From the NCBI GenBank assembly GCA_963662155.1, contig OY759273.1:27122066-27186065 (forward strand): a stretch of DNA of 64,000 nucleotides, given 5' to 3'. The DNA comes from Lamellibrachia columna. Its lineage: Eukaryota; Annelida; Polychaeta; Sabellida; Siboglinidae. Below the pieces are notes generated by a model that had not been told where the DNA came from, did no database searches, and was given only the letters and a program-made list of their open reading frames with translations. Of the stretch, positions 1 through 9,337 are shown one piece after another. A program made the translations under genes and the position numbers. Position 1 is the stretch's first letter; each line of letters starts with the position of its first letter.

Positions 1-53
1 TTCTGTAGTATGAACATACTGAACACTGTGTTTTTAAAGAATTAGCATTCCCA

Positions 54-482
54 ATGATTTTAATTTGTTTTCGCATTGTTGTCCTTGTTATTATTATTGT
101 GGCGTGCGGTAGTTTATGCACTGTACGATTCGCTTGGCGCAAAGTGATAGAAAAAGAAGAATGTGTACCTAATGGACATTACATTCTAATGGAATTACAT
201 TATAATGGACATTACATTCTAATGGAATTACCATTCATAATTGTTGTTGCTGTTGTCGCTGTTGATCAAATAAAGCACTTCTTCAATCTTGGCGGTAGAT
301 CATCAGGCCTCTTAGACAATATTTCCTTCCTTCGCTTTCTTCAGCTGTACGGATTAGAATGTCTACTTGATTATATACGACTACGGTGAATGGCCCAGAC
401 GCAGTCAGCCGTGAACACATGTGCTAAGTGACGCTGACCTGATTTGTTCTGCCTGTTCGAACCAAGACACGTCACAACGTTA
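54..482. repeat. Y-locus upstream flank (unit repeat piece)
   Basis: Upstream flank of the first Y RNA locus. It contains a short tandem duplication of an 'aatggacattacattctaatgg' type block (about 170-232). The same flank recurs in decayed form near 8550-8700 and, in part, near 6540-6690 (the 'cccagacgcagtcagccgtgaa' area). The 111-codon ORF here spans the tandem repeat and resembles nothing I know, so I do not call it a gene. Confidence 0.5.
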
Positions 483-702
483 ATTTGCATACAGAAGGAT
501 CAAAAAACAAATAAAACTTATGCCACCGTAACGTCCTCCTAAACACGCGTTAGCACAACTATTCATCCGTACATTCGTGCAATTCTAGTACATATGAACA
601 GCAAAATATATATTAAACGTGTGTACTAGTAAAAAAAAATGTGTAGAGCTTACTGAAACCACAGTATCAACTGCACATACGTGTCGATCTTTATATATAT
701 AT
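483..702 (+). promoter_or_regulatory. snRNA-type Pol III promoter of Y locus 1
   Basis: Octamer ATTTGCAT at 483-490 (DSE-like, about 237 bp upstream of the RNA start), a PSE-like block 'gaaaccacagtatcaactgc' near 653-674, and a TATA run at 692-702 about 20-28 bp upstream. The order and spacing match gene-external type 3 Pol III promoters as in U6, 7SK and vertebrate Y genes. Function is inferred. Confidence 0.7.
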
Positions 703-719
703 CGTCGGTATCGATCATT

Positions 720-825
720 AAGAGGTCCGGAGTAGGTGGGTTATCTACAATGAATAAGTGCTCGGCCTTGGGGTCCGACTGTAATGAAACTAAACCCCCA
801 CCGCAATATTTGACCTTATCCTTTT
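720..825 (+). ncRNA. Y RNA (stem-bulge type), locus 1, class I
   Basis: Predicted Ro60-binding Y RNA of about 105 nt. Visible parts in order: lower-stem strand GAGGUC (722-727), the conserved CCGGAGUA segment, upper-stem strand GGUGGG (735-740) followed at once by UUAUC (741-745), a loop hairpin around UCGGCC-UUGG-GGUCCGA, closing strand CCCACC (797-802), then GACCUUAUC and a TTTT terminator at 822-825. This is the known Y RNA plan: lower stem with Ro site, internal loop, upper stem, big loop, oligo-U tail. Human hY1 likewise has GGUCCGA near its 5' end and GAGUUAUC above the stem. Class I is shared only with the degenerate locus at 6920. Identification is by motif and fold; expression is not shown. 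Confidence 0.8.
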
Positions 826-899
826 GTCATTCTGATAGTCCTAAAGGTACAAAGTTTGGTCGTTTTAATCGTGCAATCATGATTTATAATACTGTATCC

Positions 900-1118
900 G
901 ACTGAATGTATGAAAATCGACGAATATTTTATGAATAGCGACTGGTCACACAGCATACAGTGTAAACATGGTGTATTCCAGTCCACACTCGAATTGAACG
1001 GATAACGGTGAACTTATATGATCAAGATATTAGAATATATATTATGTAGTTTACACAATAATATATAGCATAATTTTACGATCAAAATTTCTCATTCCCG
1101 TCGCCCGCGTCAAGCTAA
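900..1118. other. Spacer after Y locus 1
   Basis: AT-rich spacer with no ORF or repeat that I can name. It ends where the duplicated block beginning 'tgtgtggcttta' starts (1119, repeated at 3821). Confidence 0.5.
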
Positions 1119-1278
1119 TGTGTGGCTTTAGAATCAGTTCGCGAAAAATCAAACATATCAATTATTAATTACCACATGGTAGCTCGTTTGTGCAAATGTG
1201 TTATTTAGTTATGATGAAATAACCAGACAAGCTATTAAATTAAATCACATTTTTACCGAATTTAGTCAAAAAAGGCAA

Positions 1279-1745
1279 GTGGTCCGGCTCTACATACTAT
1301 AACGTTAGGCTCTACATACTATAACATTCGGCTATTCATGCTATCACAAGTGGTCCGGATCTACATACTGTAACATTCGGCTATTCATGCTTTCACCAGT
1401 GGTCCGGATCTACATACTGTAACATTCGGCTATTCATGCTTTCACCAGTGGTCCGGATCTACATACTGTAACATTCGGCTATTCATGCTTTCACCAGTGG
1501 TCCGGCTCTACATACTGTAACATTCGGCTATTCATGCTTTCACCAGTGGTCCGGCTCTACATACTGTAACATTCGGCTATTCATGCTTTCACCAGTGGTC
1601 CGGCTCTACATACTGTAACATTCGACTATTCGTGGTTTGACAAGTGGTCCGGCTCTACATACTGTAACATTCGACTATTCGTGCTTTCACCAGTGGTCCG
1701 GATCTACATACTGTAACATTCGGCTATTCGTGCTTTCACAAGTTA
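1279..1745 (+). repeat. 49-bp minisatellite, ~9 copies
   Basis: Tandem array with period 49 bp. Each unit starts 'agtggtccggatctacatac' and ends near 'attcatgctttcacc'. Units differ at a few sites (ggatct/ggctct, cggct/cgact, atgc/gtgg). A collapsed version of about 1.5 units sits in the second duplicate at 3981-4067, and a single decayed unit near 9048-9080. Confidence 0.9.
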
Positions 1746-2210
1746 CCTGATCTAATTGTCAAGCACTAATATATTTCGATGATTTTAACAATAGTATATA
1801 CACTTTTAATAAAATCAACTCCGTGAGTTTTAAAAATAGATGGCAAGTATTTCGGGGGACACTTTATATGCACACAACGTCGCCGCCCAGTTGTAACACA
1901 AGAACAAGGCACACTTCTTCATGTCGTTACAGTCCAAACATGTTCACATTTCAACTACTCGACTATATACTACTAGCTCACTTGACCAGTGGGCATTCCT
2001 TTCATCTTTTGAGTGCACATACCACACTCAACGAGATGATTCTCTCTCGGAATTCGCGTCAAACAAGACCAGGGCACCGCCACGCATTTAAGGACACACA
2101 AAATGTGACGTCTATGATATGAGAAGCGGTAAACACCAACCGACGGCAGACGCAGTGAACCGACTGACCTACTTTTAGTTCGCCAGAAGCCGTCCGCGAA
2201 TGCTGCGTTA

Positions 2211-2425
2211 ATTTGCATGGAAACGAATCACTACAGAAACAACGGATATGTTTACGTACAAGTTTCGCGTATGTCCATGAGCAAAGGTATTCAAAAGTAT
2301 ATCCCAGCAATTACAATACATAGAGGATCTACAAGTAGTCACCATTGTACGTAACACACGTGAATACAGCCCGTACATAAAGAAACCACATTATCAGCTG
2401 CAATGACCTACCCATCTATAATAAT
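2211..2425 (+). promoter_or_regulatory. Orphan snRNA-type promoter
   Basis: Octamer at 2211-2218, PSE-like 'agaaaccacattatcagctg' at 2381-2402 and a weak TATA (tctataataat, 2415-2425), with the same spacing as the Y gene promoters. No Y RNA follows; the next promoter's octamer region begins instead. It looks like a promoter duplicate that lost its gene. If active it would give a ~100-nt RNA ending at the TTTT at 2545-2548. Confidence 0.5.
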
Positions 2426-2493
2426 CACAGGCGCAACGGACTTGACCGAATGACCCATTCACCTCACCTACGCCAGCCAGAAGCAGTACACTA

Positions 2494-2712
2494 ATTTGCA
2501 TGGAAACGAATCACTAAAGCAAGAACTGAAATGTTTACATAACGTTTTCGCATACGCCTGTTAGCGCAATTGTTCAATAGTATACCATTGTAATTCTAGT
2601 ACGCATACAACATATATCTGATCATTATTATATGTAAATATATGAAAATGCCGCCATGGCATGCGGAAACCACATTATCAGGTGCTAAGACTTATCGATA
2701 GTTATATATTTA
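2494..2712 (+). promoter_or_regulatory. snRNA-type Pol III promoter of Y locus 2
   Basis: Octamer ATTTGCAT 2494-2501, PSE-like 'ggaaaccacattatcaggtg' 2665-2686, TATA 2703-2712. The RNA start near 2732 is about 238 bp from the octamer. Confidence 0.7.
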
Positions 2713-2731
2713 TCGTCGACACGTACTAGTT

Positions 2732-2834
2732 ACGAGGTCCGGAGTAGGTGGGTTATCTAAAAGATGAGTGCGCGGTCTTGGGGCCGACACTTCACGAAAA
2801 TTACCCCCACCACAATAATTGACCTTACATTTTT
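2732..2834 (+). ncRNA. Y RNA, locus 2, class II
   Basis: Predicted ~103-nt Y RNA. Shows GAGGUCCGGAGUA, then GGUGGG-UUAUC, a loop hairpin CGGUC-UUGG-GGCCG, closing strand CCCACC, then GACCUU and a TTTTT terminator (2830-2834). The outer lower stem is weaker than in class III because CGAGG faces CCUUACA. Near-identical to locus 4 (4961). Convergent with locus 3 on the minus strand, 0.8 kb away. Expected to be nucleo-cytoplasmic and bound by a Ro60/TROVE protein, by family knowledge. Confidence 0.8.
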
Positions 2835-2839
2835 ATCGT

Positions 2840-3640
2840 TCCCTTTCGTTGCATGCAAAGGCAGTATTCAGTTACAATGGTTAGTCTTCACCCATTTTGC
2901 ATCAGTGCTACAACCATCGATTGTTTATTATATTTGTATTGCCACATGTATAAACCCTTCCATATTTATAAATAAACAAATGTTGGTTTACCTAGCGACA
3001 TGACATAGCAAAGGTTTTAGCGTATGTGGGCGCAGGTTTTTAAGGCCTCTCATACGAGCAAAATGTCCATATTAAAGACCTGCTTTGTATTTTAATCTTC
3101 AATTTTAATATATAATTTGTTATTTAAACTAAGAAAAAAGAACAACTCGTCTAATAACAATAACCATAATGAATTCTCAAACTTTCCCGGGTACATCGGC
3201 GAAAAACGCCGAACCCCATGATGTAATGATGTCAATATGATGTCATCTCTCCAAATAAAAAAATATTTAACATCACACCCATATATGGGTGTGATATTAA
3301 ATATAATTTTTTTATTTGGCGAGATTACAAGTTCTCTATGTTTAGACATTGCTACATATACAAGGAAGGTTTGTGGTGTTACGAAGTATTTTCAGTCAAA
3401 CGACCCGCGCCGTGACCGTTTTGTTTATACATCACCAAAGAAGTATGCACCAGGGGATGTTGTCTTCGCTGAATTTTCGAAATGTATGCGCTACTTTACT
3501 GTACATAAATCGCATTAGTAACCGCCGATTGAAACACTATTTATAATTGCAGTAAAACAGCGTGTTAATAGTCTTCTTTAAGAAGCTGTAGCAAACAACA
3601 TGAGTAGGCAGATCTGATTGAATGCAAAATAAATGCTTAT
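2840..3640. other. Shared 3' flank of convergent Y genes 2 and 3
   Basis: Spacer between the two convergent Y genes. It holds no recognisable protein gene. A block around 3345-3620 (through 'cttctttaagaagctgtagc') recurs downstream of other Y loci (22600-22870, 27440-27690, 12240-12440), so it belongs to the ancestral unit. Small ORFs here recur only because the DNA is duplicated. Confidence 0.6.
3245..3325. repeat. Palindrome in Y-gene 3' flank
   Basis: Long near-perfect inverted repeat with outer arms ATCTC..CCAAATAAAAA and inner arms CATCACACCCAT / ATGGGTGTGAT around a central ATAT. Repeated at 5471-5551. A decayed half is visible near 12190-12225. Could be a small inverted-repeat element or a hairpin-forming site. 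Confidence 0.85.
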
Positions 3641-3648
3641 AAAAATTT

Positions 3649-3752
3649 AAAAGGGAAGGTCATAATTTGTGGTGGGGGGTAATGTTCATGAAACGTCGAA
3701 CCCCAGGGTCGAGCGCTTTTTTGTAAGATAACCCACCTACTCCGGACCTTCC
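3649..3752 (-). ncRNA. Y RNA, locus 3, class III
   Basis: Predicted ~104-nt Y RNA. 5' GGAAGGUC pairs perfectly with 3' GACCUUCC (8 bp lower stem). The internal loop is CGGAGUA opposite the A-rich segment before GACC. The upper stem GGUGGG/CCCACC is followed by UUAUC. The loop hairpin is UCGACC-CUGG-GGUUCGA. It ends CCCUUUU. The gene is on the minus strand with its terminator at 3649-3652. Its promoter keeps PSE and TATA but has lost the octamer because of the duplication junction at ~3820. Confidence 0.82.
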
Positions 3753-3774
3753 ATACACCAAATCTCTGTTATTT

Positions 3775-3820
3775 ATGTATATAGACCTTGTTAAGTGAAT
3801 AGAGCTAATTTTACGGTGCT
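3775..3820 (-). promoter_or_regulatory. Truncated promoter of Y locus 3 (PSE + TATA only)
   Basis: TATA (TCTATATACATAAA, 3775-3785) and PSE-like CACCGTAAAATTAGCTC (3799-3819) on the minus strand. Beyond 3820 the homology to other Y promoters stops, and I see no octamer at the expected ~235 bp. Confidence 0.65.
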
Positions 3821-4434
3821 AATGTGTGGCTTTACAATCAGTTTGCGAAAAATCAAACATATCAATTATTAATTACCACATGGTAGCTCGTTTGTGCAAA
3901 TGTGTTATTTAGCTATGGTGAAATAACCAGACAGGCTATTAAATTAAATCACATATTTACCGAATTTAGTCAAAAAAGGCAAGTGGTCCGGCTCTACATA
4001 CTATAACGTTAGGCTCTACATACTGTAACATTCGGCTATTCGTGGTTTGACAAGTGGTCCGGCTCTAGTATTTCGGGGGACACTTTATATGCACACAACG
4101 TCGCCGCCCATTTGTAACACAAGAACAATGCACATTTCTTCATGTCGTTACAGTCCAAACATGTTCACATTTCAACTATTCGACTATAATATACTACTAG
4201 CCCACTTGACCGGTGGGCATTCCTTTCATCTTTTGAGTGCACATACCACACTCAACGAGATGATTCTCTCTCGGAATTCGCGTCAAACAAGACCAGGACA
4301 CCGCCACGCATTTAAGGACACACAAAATGTGACGTCTATGATATGACAAGCGGTAAACACCAACCGACGGCAGACGCAGTGAACCGACTGACCTACTTTT
4401 AGTTCGCCAGAAGCCGTCCGCGAATGCTGCGTTA

Positions 4435-4650
4435 ATTTGCATGGAAACGAATCACTGCAGAAACAACGGATATGTTTACGTACAAGTTTCGCGTATGTCC
4501 ATGAGCAAAGGTATTCAAAAGTATATCCCAGCAATTACAATACATAGAGGATCTACAAGTAGTCACCATTGTACGTAACACACGTGAATACAGCCCGTAC
4601 ATAAAGAAACCACATTATCAGCTGCAATGACCTACTCATCTATAATAATC
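4435..4650 (+). promoter_or_regulatory. Orphan snRNA-type promoter, second copy
   Basis: Duplicate of the orphan promoter at 2211: octamer 4435-4442, PSE-like 4605-4626 and weak TATA just after. No Y RNA follows. Confidence 0.5.
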
Positions 4651-4722
4651 ACAGGCGCAACGGACTTGACCGAATGACCCGTTCACCTCACCTACTTTCA
4701 GTAAGCCAGAAGCAGTACACTA

Positions 4723-4940
4723 ATTTGCATGGAAACGAATCACTAAAGCAAGAACTGAAATGTTTACATAACGTTTTCGCATACGCCTGTTAGTGCAATT
4801 GTTCAATAGTATACCATTGTAATTCTAGTACGCATACAACATATATCTGATCATTATTATATGTAAATATATGAAAATGCCGCCATGGCTTGCGGAAACC
4901 ACATTATCAGCTGCTAAGATTTATCAATAGTTATATATTT
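4723..4940 (+). promoter_or_regulatory. snRNA-type Pol III promoter of Y locus 4
   Basis: Octamer 4723-4730, PSE-like 4894-4915 (ggaaaccacattatcagctg), TATA 4932-4940. Confidence 0.7.
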
Positions 4941-4960
4941 ATCGTCGACACATACTAGTT

Positions 4961-5063
4961 ACGAGGTCCGGAGTAGGTGGGTTATCTAAAAGATGAGTGC
5001 GCGGTCTTGGGGCCGACACTTCACGAAAATTACCCCCACCACAATAATTGACCTTACATTTTT
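4961..5063 (+). ncRNA. Y RNA, locus 4, class II
   Basis: Tandem duplicate of locus 2 with the same RNA sequence by eye: GAGGUCCGGAGUA, GGUGGG-UUAUC, hairpin CGGUC-UUGG-GGCCG, CCCACC, GACCUU and a TTTTT terminator at 5059-5063. Convergent with locus 5. The promoter is complete. Confidence 0.8.
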
Positions 5064-5470
5064 ATCGTTCCCTTTCGTTGCATGCAAAGGCAGTATTCAG
5101 TTACAATGGTTAGTCTTCACCCATTTTGCATCAGTGCTACCTACAACCATTGATTGTTTATTATATTTGTATTGCCACATGTATAAACCCTTCCATATTT
5201 ATAAATAAACAAATGTTGGTTTACCTAGCGACATGACATAGCAAAGGTTTTAGCGTATGTGGGCGCAGGTTTTTAAGGCCTCTCATACGAGCAAAATGTC
5301 CATATTAAAGACCTGCTTTGTATTTTAATCTTCAATTTTAATATATAATTTGTTATTTAAACTAAGAAAAAAGAACAACTTCGTCTAATAACAATAACCA
5401 TAATGAATTCTCAAACTTTCCCGGGTACATCGGCGAAAAACGCCGAACCCCATGATGTCAATATGATGTC

Positions 5471-5551
5471 ATCTCTCCAAATAAAAAAATATTTAACATC
5501 ACACCCATATATGGGTGTGATATTAATTATAATTTTTTTATTTGGCGAGAT
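5471..5551. repeat. Palindrome in Y-gene 3' flank, copy 2
   Basis: Second copy of the palindrome at 3245, with one arm change (ttaattat for ttaaatat). Sits midway between convergent loci 4 and 5. Confidence 0.85.
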
Positions 5552-5874
5552 TACAAGTTCTCTATGTTTAGACATTGCTACATATACAAGGAAGGTTTGT
5601 GGTGTTACGAAGTATTTTCAGTCAAACGACCCGCGCCGTGACCGTTTTGTTTATACATCACCAAAGAAGTATACACCAGGGGATGTTGTCTTCGCTGAAT
5701 TTTCGAAATGTATGCGCTATTTTACTGTACATAAATCGCATTAGTAACCGCCGATTGAAACACTATTTATAATTGCAGTAAAACAGCGTGTTAATAATCT
5801 TCTTTAAGAAGCTGTAGCAAACAACATGAGTAGGCAGATCTGATTGAATGCAAAATAGATGCTTATAAAAATTT

Positions 5875-5977
5875 AAAAGGGAAGGTCATAATTTGCGGTG
5901 GGGGTAATGTTCATGAAACGTCGAACCCCAGGGTCGAGCGCTTATTTGTAAGATAACCCACCTACTCCGGACCTTCC
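5875..5977 (-). ncRNA. Y RNA, locus 5, class III
   Basis: Minus-strand class III Y RNA with GGAAGGUC/GACCUUCC lower stem, GGUGGG/CCCACC upper stem, UUAUC, hairpin UCGACC-CUGG-GGUUCGA and terminator TTTT (5875-5878). Unlike locus 3 it keeps the complete promoter, so of the two it is the better candidate for expression. Confidence 0.83.
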
Positions 5978-6002
5978 ATATACCAAATCTCTGTTATTTA
6001 TG

Positions 6003-6243
6003 TATATAGACCTTGTTAAGTGAATAGAGCTGATTTTACGGTGTCTACCGCTATAAGAGGTTGCAATTAATATTGTTTATGATAATCATTAATTCCAAAT
6101 AATTTTGATATGAAAATAACCAAACAATATTGATGAAGGTTTTTGCCGATTGACACGTGAAAATCTTCAAGACAGGTATATTTATTATTTGCTTTCCACT
6201 TCGGTTCGTATGCAAATTAACATGGCGGGCGGCAAATGGCGCC
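6003..6243 (-). promoter_or_regulatory. snRNA-type Pol III promoter of Y locus 5
   Basis: TATA 6003-6010, PSE-like ACACCGTAAAATCAGCTC 6024-6043, octamer ATGCAAAT 6210-6217, and the GC-rich GGCGCCATTTGCCGCC block at 6229-6243. Confidence 0.75.
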
Positions 6244-6299
6244 GTTGTCTGGCGATATGATTCACTACTCGCCGTCCACCAACGTATTGGATCCACGAT

Positions 6300-6688
6300 A
6301 GCGAAATATTATTTATGATGAAGACATAAACTTTCCCACAAATTAGCTAGGACATTAATATATTTTGGCTAACGTTGCCTGCTCATGGATAATGATTATA
6401 GGACCCACTACCTCCCGATCGATGACTCACGGGTCATTTGTTTACGTATAATTATCTATTATTTTATATAACGAATTGTATATGGAAATGACTGAAATAG
6501 ATGTATCAAACGTTATAATGTAATGGTAAACCAAATTGTCATACGCATTAAGAGACGACATTTTCAGCCGCACGTACGACTACCTGATTATATACAATTA
6601 CGGTAAATAGCCCAGACGCAGTCAGCCGTGAAGAACGTGTCCTGGTTCGCTCTATCTTCTCGAAGCAACACACGCTTAAGCTAAGTCA
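6300..6688. other. Spacer between divergent Y loci 5 and 6
   Basis: No gene seen. The segment 6340-6640 ('gctaggacattaatatattttgg' to the 'cccagacgcagtcagccgtg' area) recurs in reverse orientation at 21800-22130, upstream of locus 11. Confidence 0.5.
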
Positions 6689-6900
6689 ATTTGCGTACAG
6701 AAGGAACCCCAAAAGAACTAAAACTTTTGCAATCATAACGTCCTCCTAAACATGCATTAGCACAAATATTAATTCGGAACTTTCGCGTAATTCCAGCACA
6801 CAGAAAACGCCAAATACGTGTTCACCACGTGTACCGATAAACTAAATTGTCTGGTGCAATGTGAAATCACATTGTGTGCTGCACACATTTTATGTAAATA
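6689..6900 (+). promoter_or_regulatory. Decayed promoter of Y locus 6
   Basis: Octamer mutated to ATTTGCGT (6689-6696), and only a weak TATA-like 'tatgtaaata' near 6891. No convincing PSE. Confidence 0.4.
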
Positions 6901-6919
6901 TCGTCGGAGTCGTTACATT

Positions 6920-7026
6920 AATATGTCCGGAGTTGGTAGCGTTATGTACATTGAATAAGTGATCAGCCTTGGGGCCTGACTCTAATGAGACTAAGCCTCA
7001 ACCGCAATATTTGACCATATCTTTTT
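6920..7026 (+). pseudogene. Degenerate Y RNA, locus 6, class I
   Basis: Homologous to locus 1 along its length (GUCCGGAGU, GAAUAAGUGAUC, CCUUGGGGCCUGAC, ACCGCAAUAUUUGACC, then CTTTTTG at 7021-7027). The upper stem is broken: GGUAGC faces CCUCAACC, and UUAUC has become UUAUG. Its octamer and TATA have also decayed. I read it as a Y RNA pseudogene. A divergent functional copy cannot be excluded because the lower stem can still pair. Confidence 0.65.
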
Positions 7027-7029
7027 GTC

Positions 7030-7620
7030 CTCCTAGTAGTTTTAAAGGTACACAATGTATCCGTTTTTATTGTACAATCACGTTTTATGTTATCTTGCCT
7101 GGCTGAATGTTTACTAATCTGCAATAAAAAGTAAACGAAAATACGGAAAAGGCTCGTTTTCCTATTTTCGTCATGTAGTGTTCGGAACGGTTTTGTAAAT
7201 AACGGTAGGTACCGGGTTATAGCTGTACGGTGAGATGTTGCTGCCCTGGCGGCGCTACTGGAGGAGGATCATTTGTCAAGTAAACTTCAGACTTCAAGTC
7301 TGACATACTATTCGCCAACTAGGGGCGTATCCAGAATTTTTTATTTTCAGCTATATTGGAAACGGTGTTTCCGAAACAAACATCCACGAAGTACTACATT
7401 TCTCCACTCGATGGTTATATATCTTTATTTTTGCATTAGCCGGCGACGTTTTTAGTGAGGGCTGGGTCAGCACTCAATAGTATTACCGGTGTCACCTATG
7501 TAAAAAATTGGTCCCACCATTGGGGGGGCGACCGCCCCCTCGCCATCCTCCTAAACACACCGGCGTGACATCAACAGTTATTCTCCGTGATATGAGGAAT
7601 AAATGTAACAAACATATGTA
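7030..7620. other. Spacer with unit flank 'gcggcgctactggagg'
   Basis: No gene supported. A stretch at 7235-7310 (CCTGGCGGCGCTACTGGAGG, then the 'acttcaagtc' area) recurs near 18430-18520 and 30215-30300, always about 0.2-0.45 kb on the 3' side of a minus-strand class IV Y gene. Confidence 0.5.
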
Positions 7621-7624
7621 GTTA

Positions 7625-7657
7625 TAAGTATTCAGTAATATTATTACTGAATACTTA
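7625..7657. repeat. Perfect 16-bp inverted repeat
   Basis: Arms TAAGTATTCAGTAATA (7625-7640) and its exact complement (7642-7657) around one base. Lies 40 bp past the terminator of Y locus 7. Confidence 0.9.
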
Positions 7658-7696
7658 TTACTACATGGTGTGTTTGATAACTACAATAAACAATAC

Positions 7697-7801
7697 AAAA
7701 AGGAAGGTCATAGTTTGCGGTGGGGGTAGAGTTCATTTAACGTCTGACCCCAGGGCCAGAGCGCTTTATTCGTAAGATAACCCACCTACGCCGGACCTCC
7801 C
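7697..7801 (-). ncRNA. Y RNA, locus 7, class IV
   Basis: Minus-strand ~105-nt Y RNA. GGGAGGUCCGGCGUA, upper stem GGUGGG-UUAUC, loop hairpin UCUGGCC-CUGG-GGUCAGA (7 bp), CCCACC, then GACCUUCC and TTTTT (7697-7701). Class IV is the most numerous class (six intact copies). Its loop stem differs from class III at both strands while keeping pairing. Full promoter upstream. Confidence 0.83.
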
Positions 7802-7822
7802 GAAATACGTTTCTAGATAATA

Positions 7823-8078
7823 CATATATAGACCAAGTCAAGTTAACAGTGCTGGTTTTATGGTGTCTGTACCCATAGCTGTATGCCAGTTTGTTTTGTG
7901 TATGATAATCACTATTTCCGTATGAATTTCATATTATCATATTAAATCAACACAATAATATCCATGAATACAAACGCTGATCGAGCCATAAAAATACTTC
8001 AAGATACGAATATTTGTTCTTTGCTTTTCACTTTACTTCCTATGCAAATTGGCCTCACGGCCGGCGGTGAATGGCGCC
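7823..8078 (-). promoter_or_regulatory. snRNA-type Pol III promoter of Y locus 7
   Basis: TATA TCTATATATG 7823-7832, PSE-like ACACCATAAAACCAGCAC 7848-7866, octamer ATGCAAAT 8042-8049, GC block GGCGCCATTCACCGCCG 8062-8078. Confidence 0.75.
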
Positions 8079-8079
8079 T

Positions 8080-9337
8080 TTGTCGTGCGACCCGGTTCAC
8101 AGCTCACCATCTTGCAACGTATTGAATAGTTGTCATCCCTTGTTTCTGATCTGTGACACGACAACAAAAATGAAGTTACAGAACGTATTAACTAAACACC
8201 CAGCTAACGTTTCGTGTCTTCCTTTCGCATGGTACTGACCAAGTCCTACTTACGCGCGATAACCGAGTCGCAAACCTCAGCACTCTAGCTTGGCCTTGCA
8301 CCTGTATTGCGCCGTCGACGAACTATAACGTCACCAAACAAGGCTGTCAGCAACCCGGCAGTTGGATAATGTTCTCAGCTTCTAAGGCTTCTGGGTGATG
8401 TGACTCTCTACCGTAGCCCACGGGATCTGATATTGCCATCATGGTATGTCGGTTAAAATTGTACGGGTGAACTTTTTTTGTAAATGTATCTCTAATTATC
8501 ATTGTTGTGTGTTGATGTTTATTTACACTTTTGTTTGCGTGTATACACAATGAACATTATATTCTAAAGGAGTTACTATTCCCAATTATCTGTTTTTCGT
8601 ATTACGACCCAGTCTCAGTCAGCTGTGAATAAATGGGCCAAATGACGTTAGCATTAGTCACACTACTACGATAATTTGTGTACAAAGGTCCACGAAACAT
8701 AGGCATAACATTAAACCTACGTAACATTCTCAAATATGTTGATTAACAAAAACGTCCCGTTCAATATTCGCTTATTTCTAGCACACAATACAGTAATGAG
8801 AGTATTGTTTTACATTTTATGCATAGTGGGCGAAACCTCCCCGAGCTCTGTAATACAAATTATCGATTGCACATGCACGAGCCGTTTGATCACGCCAATC
8901 CAAGCTTTAAAGTTCCTTCCTCGATACATTTTCGTGCTCGCAAAAATTCAAACCAATCTACTACGACATGCTAGCTCGTCTGTGCAAGTGGATGATTTTT
9001 GTTTTGATGAAATCATCAGACAAACTATTAAATGCTTTTAAAATCGGCGGTGGTCCGGCTCTATATACTAGGCTATTCACAGGTTCGTATGTTACCCGAT
9101 CTAATTATCGAAGTCAATTATTTCGATGATTTTAACAATTGTATGCACACTTTCAATCAAATTAACTGAATGAGTTTTAATGATAGATGTCAAGTATTGC
9201 AGGTGGCGTTTTATATGTTTACAACGTCGCCGTTTGTCAGTACAGTCCAAACATGGCCAAATTACTCTACTAACACATGGGATCAGTGAGTATAGCTTTG
9301 GTCTTTGGGGTCCAGCTACTTAACCCATGTGGCACAA
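8080..9337. other. Decayed Y-unit flanks, no gene
   Basis: 8080-8420 is the far upstream flank shared with the class IV loci at 18720, 25347 and 30489. 8540-8700 matches 165-500 (upstream flank of locus 1) with the octamer decayed to 'aatttgtg'. 9040-9250 matches 1700-1950, including one relic minisatellite unit. No Y RNA is left where one would be expected (~8900). Confidence 0.55.

Larger units (their letters stand above)
1119..3820. repeat. Tandem duplication I, copy 1 (~2.7 kb)
   Basis: Direct duplicate of 3821-~6045, near-identical by eye over most of its length. It holds the 49-bp minisatellite, an orphan promoter, a class II Y gene (+), a palindrome and a class III Y gene (-). Copy 1 is longer mainly because its minisatellite is expanded. 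The junction at ~3820 lies inside the upstream region of the minus-strand Y gene, next to its PSE. Confidence 0.8.
3821..6045. repeat. Tandem duplication I, copy 2 (~2.2 kb)
   Basis: Second copy of 1119-3820, with the minisatellite shrunk to ~1.5 units (3981-4067) and directly joined to 'agtatttcggggg'. Carries Y loci 4 and 5, the orphan promoter and the palindrome. Sequence past ~6045 is the intact upstream region of locus 5. Confidence 0.8.

Noticed and set aside
1823..2310. Duplicated ORFs of 81-99 codons in both duplicates
   Set aside because: Overlapping on both strands, retained only because the DNA was recently duplicated, no motif or codon signal.
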